Of a stretch of 64,000 nt of DNA, positions 9,717 through 18,447 are shown one piece after another. Origin of the DNA: Cellvibrio sp. PSBB023. Lineage in GTDB: Bacteria > Pseudomonadota > Gammaproteobacteria > Pseudomonadales > Cellvibrionaceae. Location of the stretch: assembly GCF_002007605.1 (NCBI RefSeq), contig NZ_CP019799.1, positions 2,520,001-2,584,000 of the forward strand, given 5' to 3'. Position numbers and translations under genes: made by a program. Numbering within the stretch: position 1 is the stretch's first letter; every line of letters starts with the position of its first letter. Under the pieces are notes generated by a model that saw nothing but the letters and a program-made list of their open reading frames with translations, made no database searches and had not been told where the DNA came from.

Positions 9717-10313
9717 TTAGGCATGCACTGGCCCAAAACCAAAACTCCAAATCAATACAGTGATGGCAAGCAGTGCAACAAACATCACCAAGCCAATTGT
9801 TAAAATAGAACTGGAGTAAATAAAACCTTCATCTTCGGGAATTCTCATAAAAATCGGAATGCCGGTATAAAGTAAATACACGGTATAGAACACTGCACCA
9901 ATACCCACCAGCATGGTGAGAATCACGTTGGGGTAAAGTGCGCACAAACCGGCCACAAAGAGCGGTGTGGCAGTATAGGCAGCAAACACAATTGAACGGG
10001 CAAGCCCCGGTGCAGAATCATAGGTGCGCGACATCCAATCGATAAAGGCCCCTATCACACCCACACCAACCAACAACGCCAGGTACATTAGCGCGCTCAT
10101 GATAAAGGCGCTCGATTCTGTCAGCATAACCGGGGCGCGATCACCAATAACCCAGCCGACACGTGTAGTGCCAATAAACATGGAAACCGGTGGAATTAAC
10201 GCCAGAAACAGTACGTGTGCAAAATACAAATGAGACACGGATTCCTGGGTATCACGAATTTCTTCCCACTCTTTGTGGGGATGGGTAAATAGTCCTGCAA
10301 CATGAGAAATCAT
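9717..10313 (-). CDS. Yip1-family inner-membrane protein
   Basis: Protein of about 198 residues with five to six transmembrane segments, matching the bacterial Yip1 domain family. The N terminus HVAGLFTHPHKEWEEI is typical of these proteins. Function in bacteria is unknown. The start is the second ATG, chosen because GGAGGAAAAT precedes it directly; the first ATG at 10325 overlaps that ribosome site. It stands alone between the hemL terminator and the cytochrome oxidase assembly genes, with 237 bp of sequence upstream in which no gene was found. Confidence 0.75.
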   Translation of the reverse strand: MISHVAGLFTHPHKEWEEIRDTQESVSHLYFAHVLFLALIPPVSMFIGTTRVGWVIGDRAPVMLTESSAFIMSALMYLALLVGVGVIGAFIDWMSRTYDSAPGLARSIVFAAYTATPLFVAGLCALYPNVILTMLVGIGAVFYTVYLLYTGIPIFMRIPEDEGFIYSSSILTIGLVMFVALLAITVLIWSFGFGPVHA

Positions 10314-10550
10314 ATTTTCCTCCAAACACAGTGCGACTCGTTATTCACTCGGGGTTATACGACGCGTTACGGCAGAGCAAAAAAATGTATTCATCTTACT
10401 GAAATAGTATATAGCCAGATCAGGTCTCTCTCTCACAGCCTATTAGAACGATTGATGTTCAAAACACATGAACAGATAACCTCCTCGTCTTGTAATCAAC
10501 CTTCTGTGTATAAACACATTCAGCCTAAGCGCCAAGTGTGCTATAGCAAA

Positions 10551-11213
10551 CTATTGCCTAATCAGTTGTTTTATATCACCCCATAGTTGCGGAGCATCAA
10601 AGGGCGGCATGAAACTCCCGGCATAAGCACCTTGCGGATTCACAATAAATACCCTGGCAGAATGATTTACCTGATAAGCATTGCCTGCATTCACAGGCAT
10701 ATCAATGCCCGCTGGAACACTAAATAATTTACTCTCAATAATCACCGAGCGATCATAAGCAGCACCAAAAAAATTAGCCGTGTGCGCCAATTCCGCATTA
10801 CTGCCACTGAGTGCCACAATATCCGGATGGAAAAAATTAACATACTCACGCAACCTGGCAGGCGTATCGCGCTCCGGATCCACACTGATAAACACTACTT
10901 GTAACCTGGCTGACGCGTCGGCTAATCGCAGTAAAGACGCCAGTTTTTGTAGCTCCAATGGGCAAATATCCGGACAGGAAGTAAAACCAAAAAAAACCAA
11001 TGACCAGCGATTGCGCCACAGATTGTTACCGATGGATTTCCCCTGCTGATCCACCAATGCCATTTCAGGTAGTGCGCGTGGTTGCGGTAAGAGCTGTGCG
11101 TGGTGATACACAGGTTCACTTGTTGAATAATGGCTGGCGACAAAAAAGCCCAATGCCACACTGAGCACTGTCGCTACCGCATAAAACCAAATTGAATTAT
11201 TGCTGCTATTCAT
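10551..11213 (-). CDS. SCO1/SenC copper chaperone for cytochrome oxidase
   Basis: Membrane-anchored thioredoxin-fold protein that helps build the CuA centre of cytochrome c oxidase. It is 220 residues with an N-terminal anchor (about 10-27), the copper motif C80-x3-C84 (SCPDICPLE) and the distal ligand H184 in YQVNHSA. It is the last gene of the oxidase assembly run and overlaps the upstream PCuAC gene by 8 bp. The order matches the senC gene of the Pseudomonas aa3 locus. Confidence 0.92.
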   Translation of the reverse strand: MNSSNNSIWFYAVATVLSVALGFFVASHYSTSEPVYHHAQLLPQPRALPEMALVDQQGKSIGNNLWRNRWSLVFFGFTSCPDICPLELQKLASLLRLADASARLQVVFISVDPERDTPARLREYVNFFHPDIVALSGSNAELAHTANFFGAAYDRSVIIESKLFSVPAGIDMPVNAGNAYQVNHSARVFIVNPQGAYAGSFMPPFDAPQLWGDIKQLIRQ

Positions 11214-11652
11214 CTGCGGCGAGCTTCACAGGCGCGACAATAATTTGCTGTGTTCTATCGGCAAACTCTACTACAAAACTGACCTTGTCATTCATCGTCA
11301 GCGGCTTATGAGCCCCCATAAGCATTAAATGCAATCCGCCCGGAGCCAACACCAGTTCAGACTGTGCCGGAATCTCCAAACGCTCTTTGTGATCCATCAC
11401 TACACTGTCCCCTTCCAGCCGCGATTCATGCATCATTACCTGCGAGCAACAATCCGCACTCACTGCAATAATCGTCTGCGCAATGGGCGATTGATTTTGT
11501 AACCGCATATAAGCCGCGTTTACGGCAGCACCCGGCGGAGCTAATTTCACCCAAGCTTGCTGTACCGAGACAACCTCTCTGTCCGCAGAAAACACCGAGA
11601 CGGCTATAACTCCGAGCGACACAATAAATACGCCACGAATAAAACTGCTCAT
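11206..11652 (-). CDS. periplasmic PCu(A)C copper chaperone
   Basis: Periplasmic Cu(I) carrier (DUF461) that works with SCO proteins to metallate cytochrome oxidase. It is 148 residues with a signal peptide of about 23. The family motif H-x10-M-x21-H-x-M fits exactly: H75, M86, H108, M110. The start overlaps the ctaB stop by 4 bp and the stop overlaps the sco start by 8 bp, so all three are translationally coupled. The gene sits inside an aa3 locus that lacks it at this position in Pseudomonas as far as I recall. Confidence 0.9.
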   Translation of the reverse strand: MSSFIRGVFIVSLGVIAVSVFSADREVVSVQQAWVKLAPPGAAVNAAYMRLQNQSPIAQTIIAVSADCCSQVMMHESRLEGDSVVMDHKERLEIPAQSELVLAPGGLHLMLMGAHKPLTMNDKVSFVVEFADRTQQIIVAPVKLAADE

Positions 11653-12587
11653 AAAATCGAACCCTCATACCAAAAGATAAGTACATAATGGTCGACTAAT
11701 AAAGCCAGGAATAGCAGCATTAAGTGCAGGATAGAAAAGCGAAACGTATCCATAGCCGTTGTTGCTTGCGCAGCAAATTTCAACCGCCACGCGTGACGAA
11801 TAAAAAGCATGTTCAGCACCAGACTGGAAAGCAAATACAACAGTCCTGTCATGCCAATCAAGTAAGGCAACCAACACACGACCATGAGTAAAAAGGTGTA
11901 CAGCAGGATGAGTGTTTTGGTAAATGCAATCCCATGGGTCACAGGCAACATGGGAATATTCGCTCTGGCATAATCGTTGACGCGGTGAATAGCCAACGCC
12001 CAAAAATGAGGTGGCGTCCAGGCAAAAATAATCATCATCAATAAGAGCGCCTCACCACTGACGCTGCCAGTGACTGAGGTCCATCCAAGCACAGGCGGTA
12101 ATGCACCGGCCACACCACCAATCACAATATTTTGTGGCGTTGCGCGCTTTAATATCAGGGTATAAACAACCGCATAACCAAATAAACCGACCAGTGTTAA
12201 ATAAGCCGTTAATGTGTTCACCGCAAACAGTAATAATAAAAAACCGCTCATGGCGAGTATGCAAGCAAAAATAATGGCCTGTTGGTTAGTCAATCGCCCT
12301 TTGGGCAAGGGGCGCATATAAGTACGAGCCATTTGTGCATCAATTTTTTGATCCAGCACATGATTAAATGCCGCTGCAGCTCCCGAGACCAAAGCAATGC
12401 CACTGCTTGCCGTTACAATAAGCCAGGGATCAGGCCATCCAGGGCTTGCCAGCATCATTCCTACAACTGCCGTCAACACCAACAATGCTACAACTTTAGG
12501 TTTGGTTAGTTGATAGTAGGCCTGAAAAAGTTGATTTAACTGTGCACGTCCATTAACCCAAGGTGATGCTGTTTTCAGGGTGGTCAT
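11649..12587 (-). CDS. ctaB: protoheme IX farnesyltransferase (heme O synthase)
   Basis: Inner-membrane UbiA-family prenyltransferase that adds a farnesyl group to heme B, giving heme O. It is 312 residues with about nine hydrophobic helices. The prenyl diphosphate motif NHVLDQKID and the following RTYMRPLPKG are clear. ctaA, which converts heme O to heme A, is immediately upstream, so both heme A steps are encoded together. GGGAGA precedes the start. Confidence 0.95.
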   Translation of the reverse strand: MTTLKTASPWVNGRAQLNQLFQAYYQLTKPKVVALLVLTAVVGMMLASPGWPDPWLIVTASSGIALVSGAAAAFNHVLDQKIDAQMARTYMRPLPKGRLTNQQAIIFACILAMSGFLLLLFAVNTLTAYLTLVGLFGYAVVYTLILKRATPQNIVIGGVAGALPPVLGWTSVTGSVSGEALLLMMIIFAWTPPHFWALAIHRVNDYARANIPMLPVTHGIAFTKTLILLYTFLLMVVCWLPYLIGMTGLLYLLSSLVLNMLFIRHAWRLKFAAQATTAMDTFRFSILHLMLLFLALLVDHYVLIFWYEGSIL

Positions 12588-12637
12588 TTTATGTCTCCCG
12601 CTGAAATAAAAATGCTACAGCCATACAATCCCGCGCA

Positions 12638-13741
12638 TTAATTAATAATTGTTTTTCCCGGTGCAACCTGTGTAATAACAGGCGCTGTAACCGGCGTTGG
12701 ATTAGTCGCTATTTGACGCAACTGTATTTTTCGTAACTGCATTTGTCGCAAAAACACCAGCAACAACATCAATAACAGTGCCGCCACCAGGTTATGTGCA
12801 ACGGCATTCCACAGCGGCACCAACATGACAATATTGATTAGTCCCAGCATCACTTGAACCAATAATAATATTGCCATGGCGACTACCAGCCGCCTCATAA
12901 ATACACCTCGCGCACGGCGCCAAGACCATATTAAAAATGCGCCAAACACAAGAAGCGTGCATATAGCGCCGATACGATGCAGCACATGAATACTCATACG
13001 CGCCTCATAAGGCAGCACACCGTATTCATAGGTTTCATGCCCCAATGGCAAATGAAAAACCAGCGATAGCGAAAATCGCTCTTGCCAACCTGCCTCACAA
13101 AACGGTAATTGACTGCACACTGCCGCCGCATAGTTTGTTGATGTCCAACCTCCCAACGTAATTTGGGCAATCAGTACCAGTAACACCACATAACCAAACC
13201 CTAATCCAGCGGACAATGCTGGCTCTGTTGCACGTGTATTGCTACTGGTGGTTGCAGTAGCAATAACCTGCTGTTGACGCCAATAGATTTCTGCGCGTAA
13301 TAATGCCAATAAACACAACAGCGCAAATCCACCAAGCAAATGCGCTAATACAATCAGGGGTAATAAATTCAGTGTGACAGTCCACATGCCCAATGCCGCT
13401 TGAAAGATTACCAACAGCAATAATCCTGTCGCGAGCAAGCGATATTGTTTCAGGTAATAACTGCCAAAAAAAATCGCTGCTATCGCCAGACCGAGTAAAC
13501 CGGCAATATACCGATGCAACATTTCATTGCGCGCTTTATAAGGGTCAACCTCAAGGTGAGGAAACTGCGCCTGTGCTGCTGCAATATGGTGATCCAATAC
13601 CGGCGCGTGAAACTTTCCATAACAGCCCGGCCAATCAGGACACCCCAATCCTGCATCGGTTAGGCGCGTGTAAGCACCGAGCGCAATGACCATCAGGGTT
13701 AGCAGCAAAGTACAGTTGACCAGCACAGAAAAACGCTTCAT
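12638..13741 (-). CDS. ctaA: heme A synthase (CtaA/COX15)
   Basis: Inner-membrane enzyme that oxidises heme O to heme A for the aa3 oxidase. It is 367 residues with eight transmembrane helices. The diagnostic N-terminal GLGCPDWPGCYG follows helix 1, and heme-ligand histidines lie in the MLHRYIAG and VLHRIGA segments. AGGAG precedes the ATG by six bases. The C-terminal tail of about 35 residues is basic and cytoplasmic or disordered. Confidence 0.95.
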   Translation of the reverse strand: MKRFSVLVNCTLLLTLMVIALGAYTRLTDAGLGCPDWPGCYGKFHAPVLDHHIAAAQAQFPHLEVDPYKARNEMLHRYIAGLLGLAIAAIFFGSYYLKQYRLLATGLLLLVIFQAALGMWTVTLNLLPLIVLAHLLGGFALLCLLALLRAEIYWRQQQVIATATTSSNTRATEPALSAGLGFGYVVLLVLIAQITLGGWTSTNYAAAVCSQLPFCEAGWQERFSLSLVFHLPLGHETYEYGVLPYEARMSIHVLHRIGAICTLLVFGAFLIWSWRRARGVFMRRLVVAMAILLLVQVMLGLINIVMLVPLWNAVAHNLVAALLLMLLLVFLRQMQLRKIQLRQIATNPTPVTAPVITQVAPGKTIIN

Positions 13742-13777
13742 TGTTGACTCCTGTTGTTCCGATTCCTTTTTTGTTAT

Positions 13778-14311
13778 CTATGTCCCTTTTCTGTCATAGT
13801 TAAGCAATCGCAACAAATCCGTACGAATATCTTTTGTGACTATTTCCATGTGCGCGGCATCGCTATTAATCGGATAGCGCAACAACGCCAAGCCATCGCG
13901 ATTCACAATCACAATCTGGTCGTGCAATTCATCGCTCACATCTTTGTTAAGGTTATTTTCTGGCGATTGCCACACAATGGCAGAAAATTTTCCAAGTGCC
14001 ACTGGGCGATTATTGGCAATAACCAATGGTTGAATATTCACTTGCTTGCGCCCGAGGCCAGTGTAGAGCTGCTGCAAGCCATAAAGTGCCTGCTCGCAGG
14101 ATTGTGCGCAGTTTTCCGGTGCGATGTATACCAAACGCCACGCTGCCCCGTGCAGATCGGCATCGGGCAATAATTCAATTTCACGCTCTAACCAATAGCC
14201 TTTATTGACCGCACTGTGGCTGAACCAGCCCATAGCCAAGCTCAATTTGGCTGCAGCCAGTGGCACTAATGCACACAATAAAAACAAACTGAAAAATTTA
14301 CGACTTGTCAT
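13778..14311 (-). CDS. membrane-anchored CxxxC protein of the aa3 oxidase locus
   Basis: Protein of 177 residues, not a named family to me. It has an N-terminal anchor (about 5-27) and a domain with C68-x3-C72 (NCAQSC) after a predicted beta strand, in the place where SCO proteins carry their copper CxxxC. A homologue occupies the same slot between SURF1 and ctaA in Pseudomonas. The chosen ATG has GGGAG at the right distance and overlaps the end of the SURF1 gene by 14 bp; an ATG at 14338 is possible but poorly placed. A copper or thiol role in oxidase assembly is inference. Confidence 0.75.
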   Translation of the reverse strand: MTSRKFFSLFLLCALVPLAAAKLSLAMGWFSHSAVNKGYWLEREIELLPDADLHGAAWRLVYIAPENCAQSCEQALYGLQQLYTGLGRKQVNIQPLVIANNRPVALGKFSAIVWQSPENNLNKDVSDELHDQIVIVNRDGLALLRYPINSDAAHMEIVTKDIRTDLLRLLNYDRKGT

Positions 14312-15080
14312 GCGCCAACTCCCGGGTTGCACTTGCACTTAATGCAATCACAATAACGGCAATGGCCAGCAACGCCCATTGCACCGCATAAGCTGTGTGA
14401 CGCTCCGGGGGCAAAATCACCGGCTGATAATGCACATAAAAGGGAGATTGCTGTTGTTGGAATATCACACCGGAGCGGCTGAGCGAAGGAATATAATCGG
14501 ATAAGAGTCCAGCATCTATTTGCTGGATACGCATCGGCCATTGCCCTTTATCTTCAATATTTTTTCCAAGTAACAAGCCTTTTGCGTTAGCGCGAAAAAT
14601 ACCATTGACCATTAATTCTGCGGGCACATTTACCTCAGGTAATTGATCGCGTGAACCCTGTGCTGCAACCCAACCCAAATTCACCAGTAATGCCGGAGTT
14701 ATTGATGATGAAACTGCATGGTCTGTCGACCGTGTACTCTGTTCAGTCGGTCTTATCTGCTCGACAGCGATAACAACATCGTAGCCAATACGCCCATCAA
14801 CTTGCTGGTTATCCAACAGCCAAATCATAGGGGCGATCCAACGTGCAGGAAATTGCACGTCAATCGCGTCACGGCTTTTGGTATTCAGAGCCAATAATTG
14901 TTGTGCATCCAGCGGGCCAGCCGCTTGTGATTGCGCAATGCGTTGCAGGGTTTGTTTTTTTTCAGCCGCACGCGATAGCTGCCAGAGCGATAATGCCGTC
15001 AAACACGCAGCCACCAACAAGCTGACCAACACCCAGTGCCAGCGAATAACCCAATAGCGATTAAACGCTATAATTGTCAT
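14298..15080 (-). CDS. SURF1-family cytochrome oxidase assembly protein
   Basis: Inner-membrane assembly factor for the aa3 oxidase, thought to handle heme A delivery to subunit I. It is 260 residues with the classic two-helix topology: one helix near 13-34 and one near 233-252, and a periplasmic domain between. RHTAYAVQWALLAIAV near the C terminus is the family signature. GGAG precedes the start by seven bases. The start codon is only 26 bp from the start of the divergent DUF2909 gene. Confidence 0.92.
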   Translation of the reverse strand: MTIIAFNRYWVIRWHWVLVSLLVAACLTALSLWQLSRAAEKKQTLQRIAQSQAAGPLDAQQLLALNTKSRDAIDVQFPARWIAPMIWLLDNQQVDGRIGYDVVIAVEQIRPTEQSTRSTDHAVSSSITPALLVNLGWVAAQGSRDQLPEVNVPAELMVNGIFRANAKGLLLGKNIEDKGQWPMRIQQIDAGLLSDYIPSLSRSGVIFQQQQSPFYVHYQPVILPPERHTAYAVQWALLAIAVIVIALSASATRELAHDKS

Positions 15081-15106
15081 ACACCCACTCCTGCAAGGGA
15101 TTCATC

Positions 15107-15316
15107 ATGCTTATTAAAATTCTGTTGATTTGCTTATTGGCGCTGGTTGTTTTCAGTTTATTCCAAGCACTTTTTATCATGATCAAAAATGATGAAAATT
15201 CGCCAAAAATGTCCAAGTTCCTCGGGCGCCGATTGTTTTTTTCGGCCGCCGTTGTACTGCTGTTGATTATTCTCTTATTAACCGGTGTTATTACACCTCA
15301 CCCAAGACCCTATTAA
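15107..15316 (+). CDS. DUF2909 small twin-transmembrane protein
   Basis: Protein of 69 residues made of two hydrophobic helices (about 1-24 and 39-62) joined by a polar segment with KNDENSPKMSKFLGRR. It lies between coxC and SURF1, the position in which DUF2909 proteins occur in other Gammaproteobacteria, but on the opposite strand to all its neighbours. The start is the ATG after AAGGGA; an in-frame start at 15074 would add 11 residues and overlap the SURF1 start. A role in oxidase assembly is inferred from position only. Confidence 0.8.
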   Translation: MLIKILLICLLALVVFSLFQALFIMIKNDENSPKMSKFLGRRLFFSAAVVLLLIILLLTGVITPHPRPY

Positions 15317-15330
15317 GCTTGATCGCGGTA

Positions 15331-15365
15331 AAAAACTGGCATGACGAAAACCTTCGTCATGCCAG
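15331..15365 (-). terminator. intrinsic terminator of the cox structural operon
   Basis: Perfect 13-bp stem CTGGCATGACGAA / TTCGTCATGCCAG with a 4-base loop. On the minus strand it is followed by five T, placing it just after the coxC stop. On the plus strand there is no T-run, so it does not clearly serve the DUF2909 gene. Confidence 0.88.
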
Positions 15366-15369
15366 AAAA

Positions 15370-16251
15370 TCACAGCACATAGACAAAAATAAACAAGTTC
15401 AACCACACCACATCCACAAAATGCCAATACCAGGCCGCCGCTTGAAAGCCGAAATGGCGCTCAGGGGTGAAATGGCCTTTAACCAAAATACGTAAAAAGA
15501 TAATTAATAAGAAAATGGTTCCCAAGGTGACATGTAAACCATGAAACCCTGTGAGCAAAAAGAAAGTGTTGCCATAGACACCGGAATCCAACCGCAGCCC
15601 TAAGTCAGTATAAGCATGGATGTACTCATAACCTTGCAAACCAAGGAACAGTACTCCCAGCACAATGGTTAACATCATAAAAAAACCGAGCTGTGTATGT
15701 TTGTTCTGCTCTATGCCCAAGTGTGCAAACTGCAAGGTAATGGAGGAGGTCAATAAAATAAGCGTGTTGTAAAGTGGAATCCCCTCCCATGGCATGTACT
15801 GTGTTTCAACACCGCCCGGTGTTTTTTCCAGCGGCCACATGGCCTCAAAATTCGGCCAGAGAATTTCACCAGTCATAGCATTATTGCCAGCGCCATCCAA
15901 CCAGGGCACAGAAATCATTCGCGCATAAAATAACGCACCAAAAAATGCGGCAAAAAACATAATTTCCGAAAAAATAAACCAACTCATGCCCTGACGAAAT
16001 GACCGATCCATTTGTGAACTGTAAAGCCCGTCCATAGACTCACCGATCACATTCTTAAACCAGCCAAACAGCATATAAAACAGCAGTGAAAAACCCACCA
16101 GTAATAAATAACCACCGGCGCCATGCTGGTCTTTAGCCAAATCATTGATTAACAGGGCAGCTCCCATACCAATAAGAAACAGGGAAACCGCGCCTACAAT
16201 AGGCCAAATACTCTGTTCCGGTACGTAATAACGCTGGTGATGGACACTCAT
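15370..16251 (-). CDS. coxC: cytochrome c oxidase subunit III
   Basis: Integral subunit of the aa3-type terminal oxidase. It is 293 residues with seven transmembrane helices, the first separated from the rest by a longer loop containing WPNFEAMWPLEKTPGG. TGFHGLHVTLGTIFL and AAWYWHFVDVVWL are the family signature segments near the C terminus. It is the last gene of coxB-coxA-ctaG-coxC and is followed by a strong terminator. Confidence 0.96.
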   Translation of the reverse strand: MSVHHQRYYVPEQSIWPIVGAVSLFLIGMGAALLINDLAKDQHGAGGYLLLVGFSLLFYMLFGWFKNVIGESMDGLYSSQMDRSFRQGMSWFIFSEIMFFAAFFGALFYARMISVPWLDGAGNNAMTGEILWPNFEAMWPLEKTPGGVETQYMPWEGIPLYNTLILLTSSITLQFAHLGIEQNKHTQLGFFMMLTIVLGVLFLGLQGYEYIHAYTDLGLRLDSGVYGNTFFLLTGFHGLHVTLGTIFLLIIFLRILVKGHFTPERHFGFQAAAWYWHFVDVVWLNLFIFVYVL

Positions 16252-16278
16252 GGTGATTCCTCCATTAACACAAGCAAA

Positions 16279-16806
16279 CTAGCGGCTAACAACCTGTGGT
16301 GTATGTCGATACAAACGATACGAAAGCGTAATAGTCGTAAATTGTGCAGGCAATTCAGCATCAACATAAAACTGAACTGACATTGCACGACGCTCATGAG
16401 CATCCAAAGGCTGCTCGGAAAAACAAAAACATTCTATTTTTTTAAAATATTTAGCCGCTTCACCTGGAGATACCGATGGCACAGCACGGCCAATCATCGC
16501 CTCATCGGTAGGATTCTCAACTATAAAGTTCACCAGGGTTACCTGCCCGGGATGCAACGTTATATGCGCCATTTCCGGTTCAAAAACCCAGGGAATAGAA
16601 GCATCGCGATTCGCCAAAAACTCAACGGTAATGTCTCGTGATTCATCGATACGTTTAGCGGCTACAGCGGCGCGATTACTGGTTTTCCCATTAATGCCAG
16701 TAATTTCACAAAACACGTCATACAAAGGTACCAATGCATAACCAAATGCAAACATGGCGATACAGATAAGTATCAACTTACGCATTAATACTTTATGCGA
16801 AACCAT
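16279..16806 (-). CDS. ctaG: cytochrome c oxidase assembly protein CtaG/COX11
   Basis: Membrane-anchored periplasmic copper chaperone that installs CuB in subunit I. It is 175 residues with one anchor near 9-27, the PLYDVFCEITG motif after it, and the copper-binding pair in ECFCF. The start chosen (MVSHKVL) has GAGG six bases upstream; a start at 16836 would add ten basic residues and nearly touch coxA. It lies between coxA and coxC, as in related loci. Confidence 0.93.
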   Translation of the reverse strand: MVSHKVLMRKLILICIAMFAFGYALVPLYDVFCEITGINGKTSNRAAVAAKRIDESRDITVEFLANRDASIPWVFEPEMAHITLHPGQVTLVNFIVENPTDEAMIGRAVPSVSPGEAAKYFKKIECFCFSEQPLDAHERRAMSVQFYVDAELPAQFTTITLSYRLYRHTPQVVSR

Positions 16807-16840
16807 TCTCCACCTCATTCGACGTGAAGCAGCCAATCAC

Positions 16841-18445
16841 CTATTTCACCGGCGGTGGTGTTTGAAAGGTGTGATAAGGCGCAGGCGATGGAATGCCCCA
16901 CTCCAAACCTTGCGCACCTTCCCATACCCGATCAGTCGCTTTTTCACCCTTGCGACGCATACAGCGCACAACAGTCCATACAAAAATTAATTGCGACAGA
17001 CCAAATAAAAATCCACCAATACTAATAAAGGCATTCATATCCGCAAACTGCAGGGCATAGTCAGGAATACGTCGTGGCATGCCAGCCAACCCCACAAAGT
17101 GCATAGGAAAAAACAATAAATTCACAGAGATAATGGAGCACCAAAAATGGCATTGCCCAAGCCGCTCGCTGTACATCACGCCGGTCCATTTCGGAATCCA
17201 ATAATAAACACCGGAAATAATGCCAAAGACTGCCCCTGTCACCAGTACGTAATGAAAATGTGCCACTACAAAATAGGTATCGTGATATTGAAAATCTGCT
17301 GGCACTATCGCGAGCATCAAGCCGGATAAACCGCCAATGGTAAACAACACAATAAATGCCAATGCAAACATCATAGGCACTTCAAAAGTCATCGAACCGC
17401 GCCACATAGTGGCAACCCAATTAAATACTTTTACACCGGTGGGCACGGCAATTAACATGGTGGCGTACATAAAAAATAATTCAGCCGCCACCGGCATACC
17501 CGTAGTGAACATATGGTGCGCCCACACAATAAATGACAGCAGCGCAATACTGGCGGTGGCGATTACCATAGACTCATAACCAAATAAGGGTTTGCGTGCA
17601 AAGGTAGGAATAATGCTGGAAACAATACCAAAGGCAGGCAAAATCATGATGTACACTTCGGGGTGACCAAAGAACCAGAAAATATGTTGGAACATCACCG
17701 GATCACCGCCCCCCGCCGCCTCAAAAAAACTGGTACCGAAATATTTATCGGTAAGCACCATGGTCACTACACCAGCAAGCACGGGCATAACGGCAATGAG
17801 TAAAAAGGCGGTAATAAGCCAGGTCCATACAAACAAGGGCAATTTCATCCACCCCATTCCCGGCGCGCGCAAATTAAAAATGGTGACAATCACATTCATC
17901 GCCCCCATGATGGAAGAAATACCCATGAGGTGAACGGAAAACACAAAAAAAGCCGTGCTGTCGCTGCTGTAGGTAGTTGATAAGGGAGCATAGAAAGTCC
18001 AACCCGCTGCTGGAGCACCACCCTCCATAAAAAAGGTGGACAGCAATATCGTAAAAGCGAAGGGTAATATCCAAAAACTCCAGTTATTCATGCGCGGCAA
18101 CGCCATATCAGGCGCGCCAATCATTAGCGGAATCATCCAGTTTGCCAAGCCAACAAACGCAGGCATCACCGCACCGAATACCATCACCAAACCGTGCACT
18201 GTGGTGAGCTGATTAAAAAAGTGGGGATTCACAAACTGCAAACCAGGTTGAAATAATTCTGCGCGAATCATCATGGCCAGTGTGCCGCCAATGAACAACA
18301 TCAGCAGTGAAAACAATAAATAAAGTGTGCCTATATCTTTGTGATTGGTGGTAAAAAGCCAACGGCGAATGCCAGCAGGTTTGTGATCATGCGTATCGTG
18401 ATGATCAAGCCTTGTACCCAGTGCTCCGGTATTTTCTATACTCAT
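16841..18445 (-). CDS. coxA: cytochrome c oxidase subunit I, aa3 type
   Basis: Catalytic subunit holding heme a, heme a3 and CuB; reduces oxygen and pumps protons in the inner membrane. It is 534 residues with twelve helices. GHPEVYIMILP carries the CuB His and the cross-linked Tyr, WAHHMFTTG gives the CuB His pair, and HFHYVL the heme ligands. It starts two bases after the coxB stop. Gene context (aa3 plus heme A synthesis) matches a canonical mitochondrial-type oxidase. Confidence 0.97.
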   Translation of the reverse strand: MSIENTGALGTRLDHHDTHDHKPAGIRRWLFTTNHKDIGTLYLLFSLLMLFIGGTLAMMIRAELFQPGLQFVNPHFFNQLTTVHGLVMVFGAVMPAFVGLANWMIPLMIGAPDMALPRMNNWSFWILPFAFTILLSTFFMEGGAPAAGWTFYAPLSTTYSSDSTAFFVFSVHLMGISSIMGAMNVIVTIFNLRAPGMGWMKLPLFVWTWLITAFLLIAVMPVLAGVVTMVLTDKYFGTSFFEAAGGGDPVMFQHIFWFFGHPEVYIMILPAFGIVSSIIPTFARKPLFGYESMVIATASIALLSFIVWAHHMFTTGMPVAAELFFMYATMLIAVPTGVKVFNWVATMWRGSMTFEVPMMFALAFIVLFTIGGLSGLMLAIVPADFQYHDTYFVVAHFHYVLVTGAVFGIISGVYYWIPKWTGVMYSERLGQCHFWCSIISVNLLFFPMHFVGLAGMPRRIPDYALQFADMNAFISIGGFLFGLSQLIFVWTVVRCMRRKGEKATDRVWEGAQGLEWGIPSPAPYHTFQTPPPVK

Positions 18446-18447
18446 TA

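Noticed and set aside
10302..10586. 94-codon plus-strand frame between the Yip1 and SCO genes
   Set aside because: It overlaps both neighbours' ends, has no ribosome site and no recognisable composition or motif.
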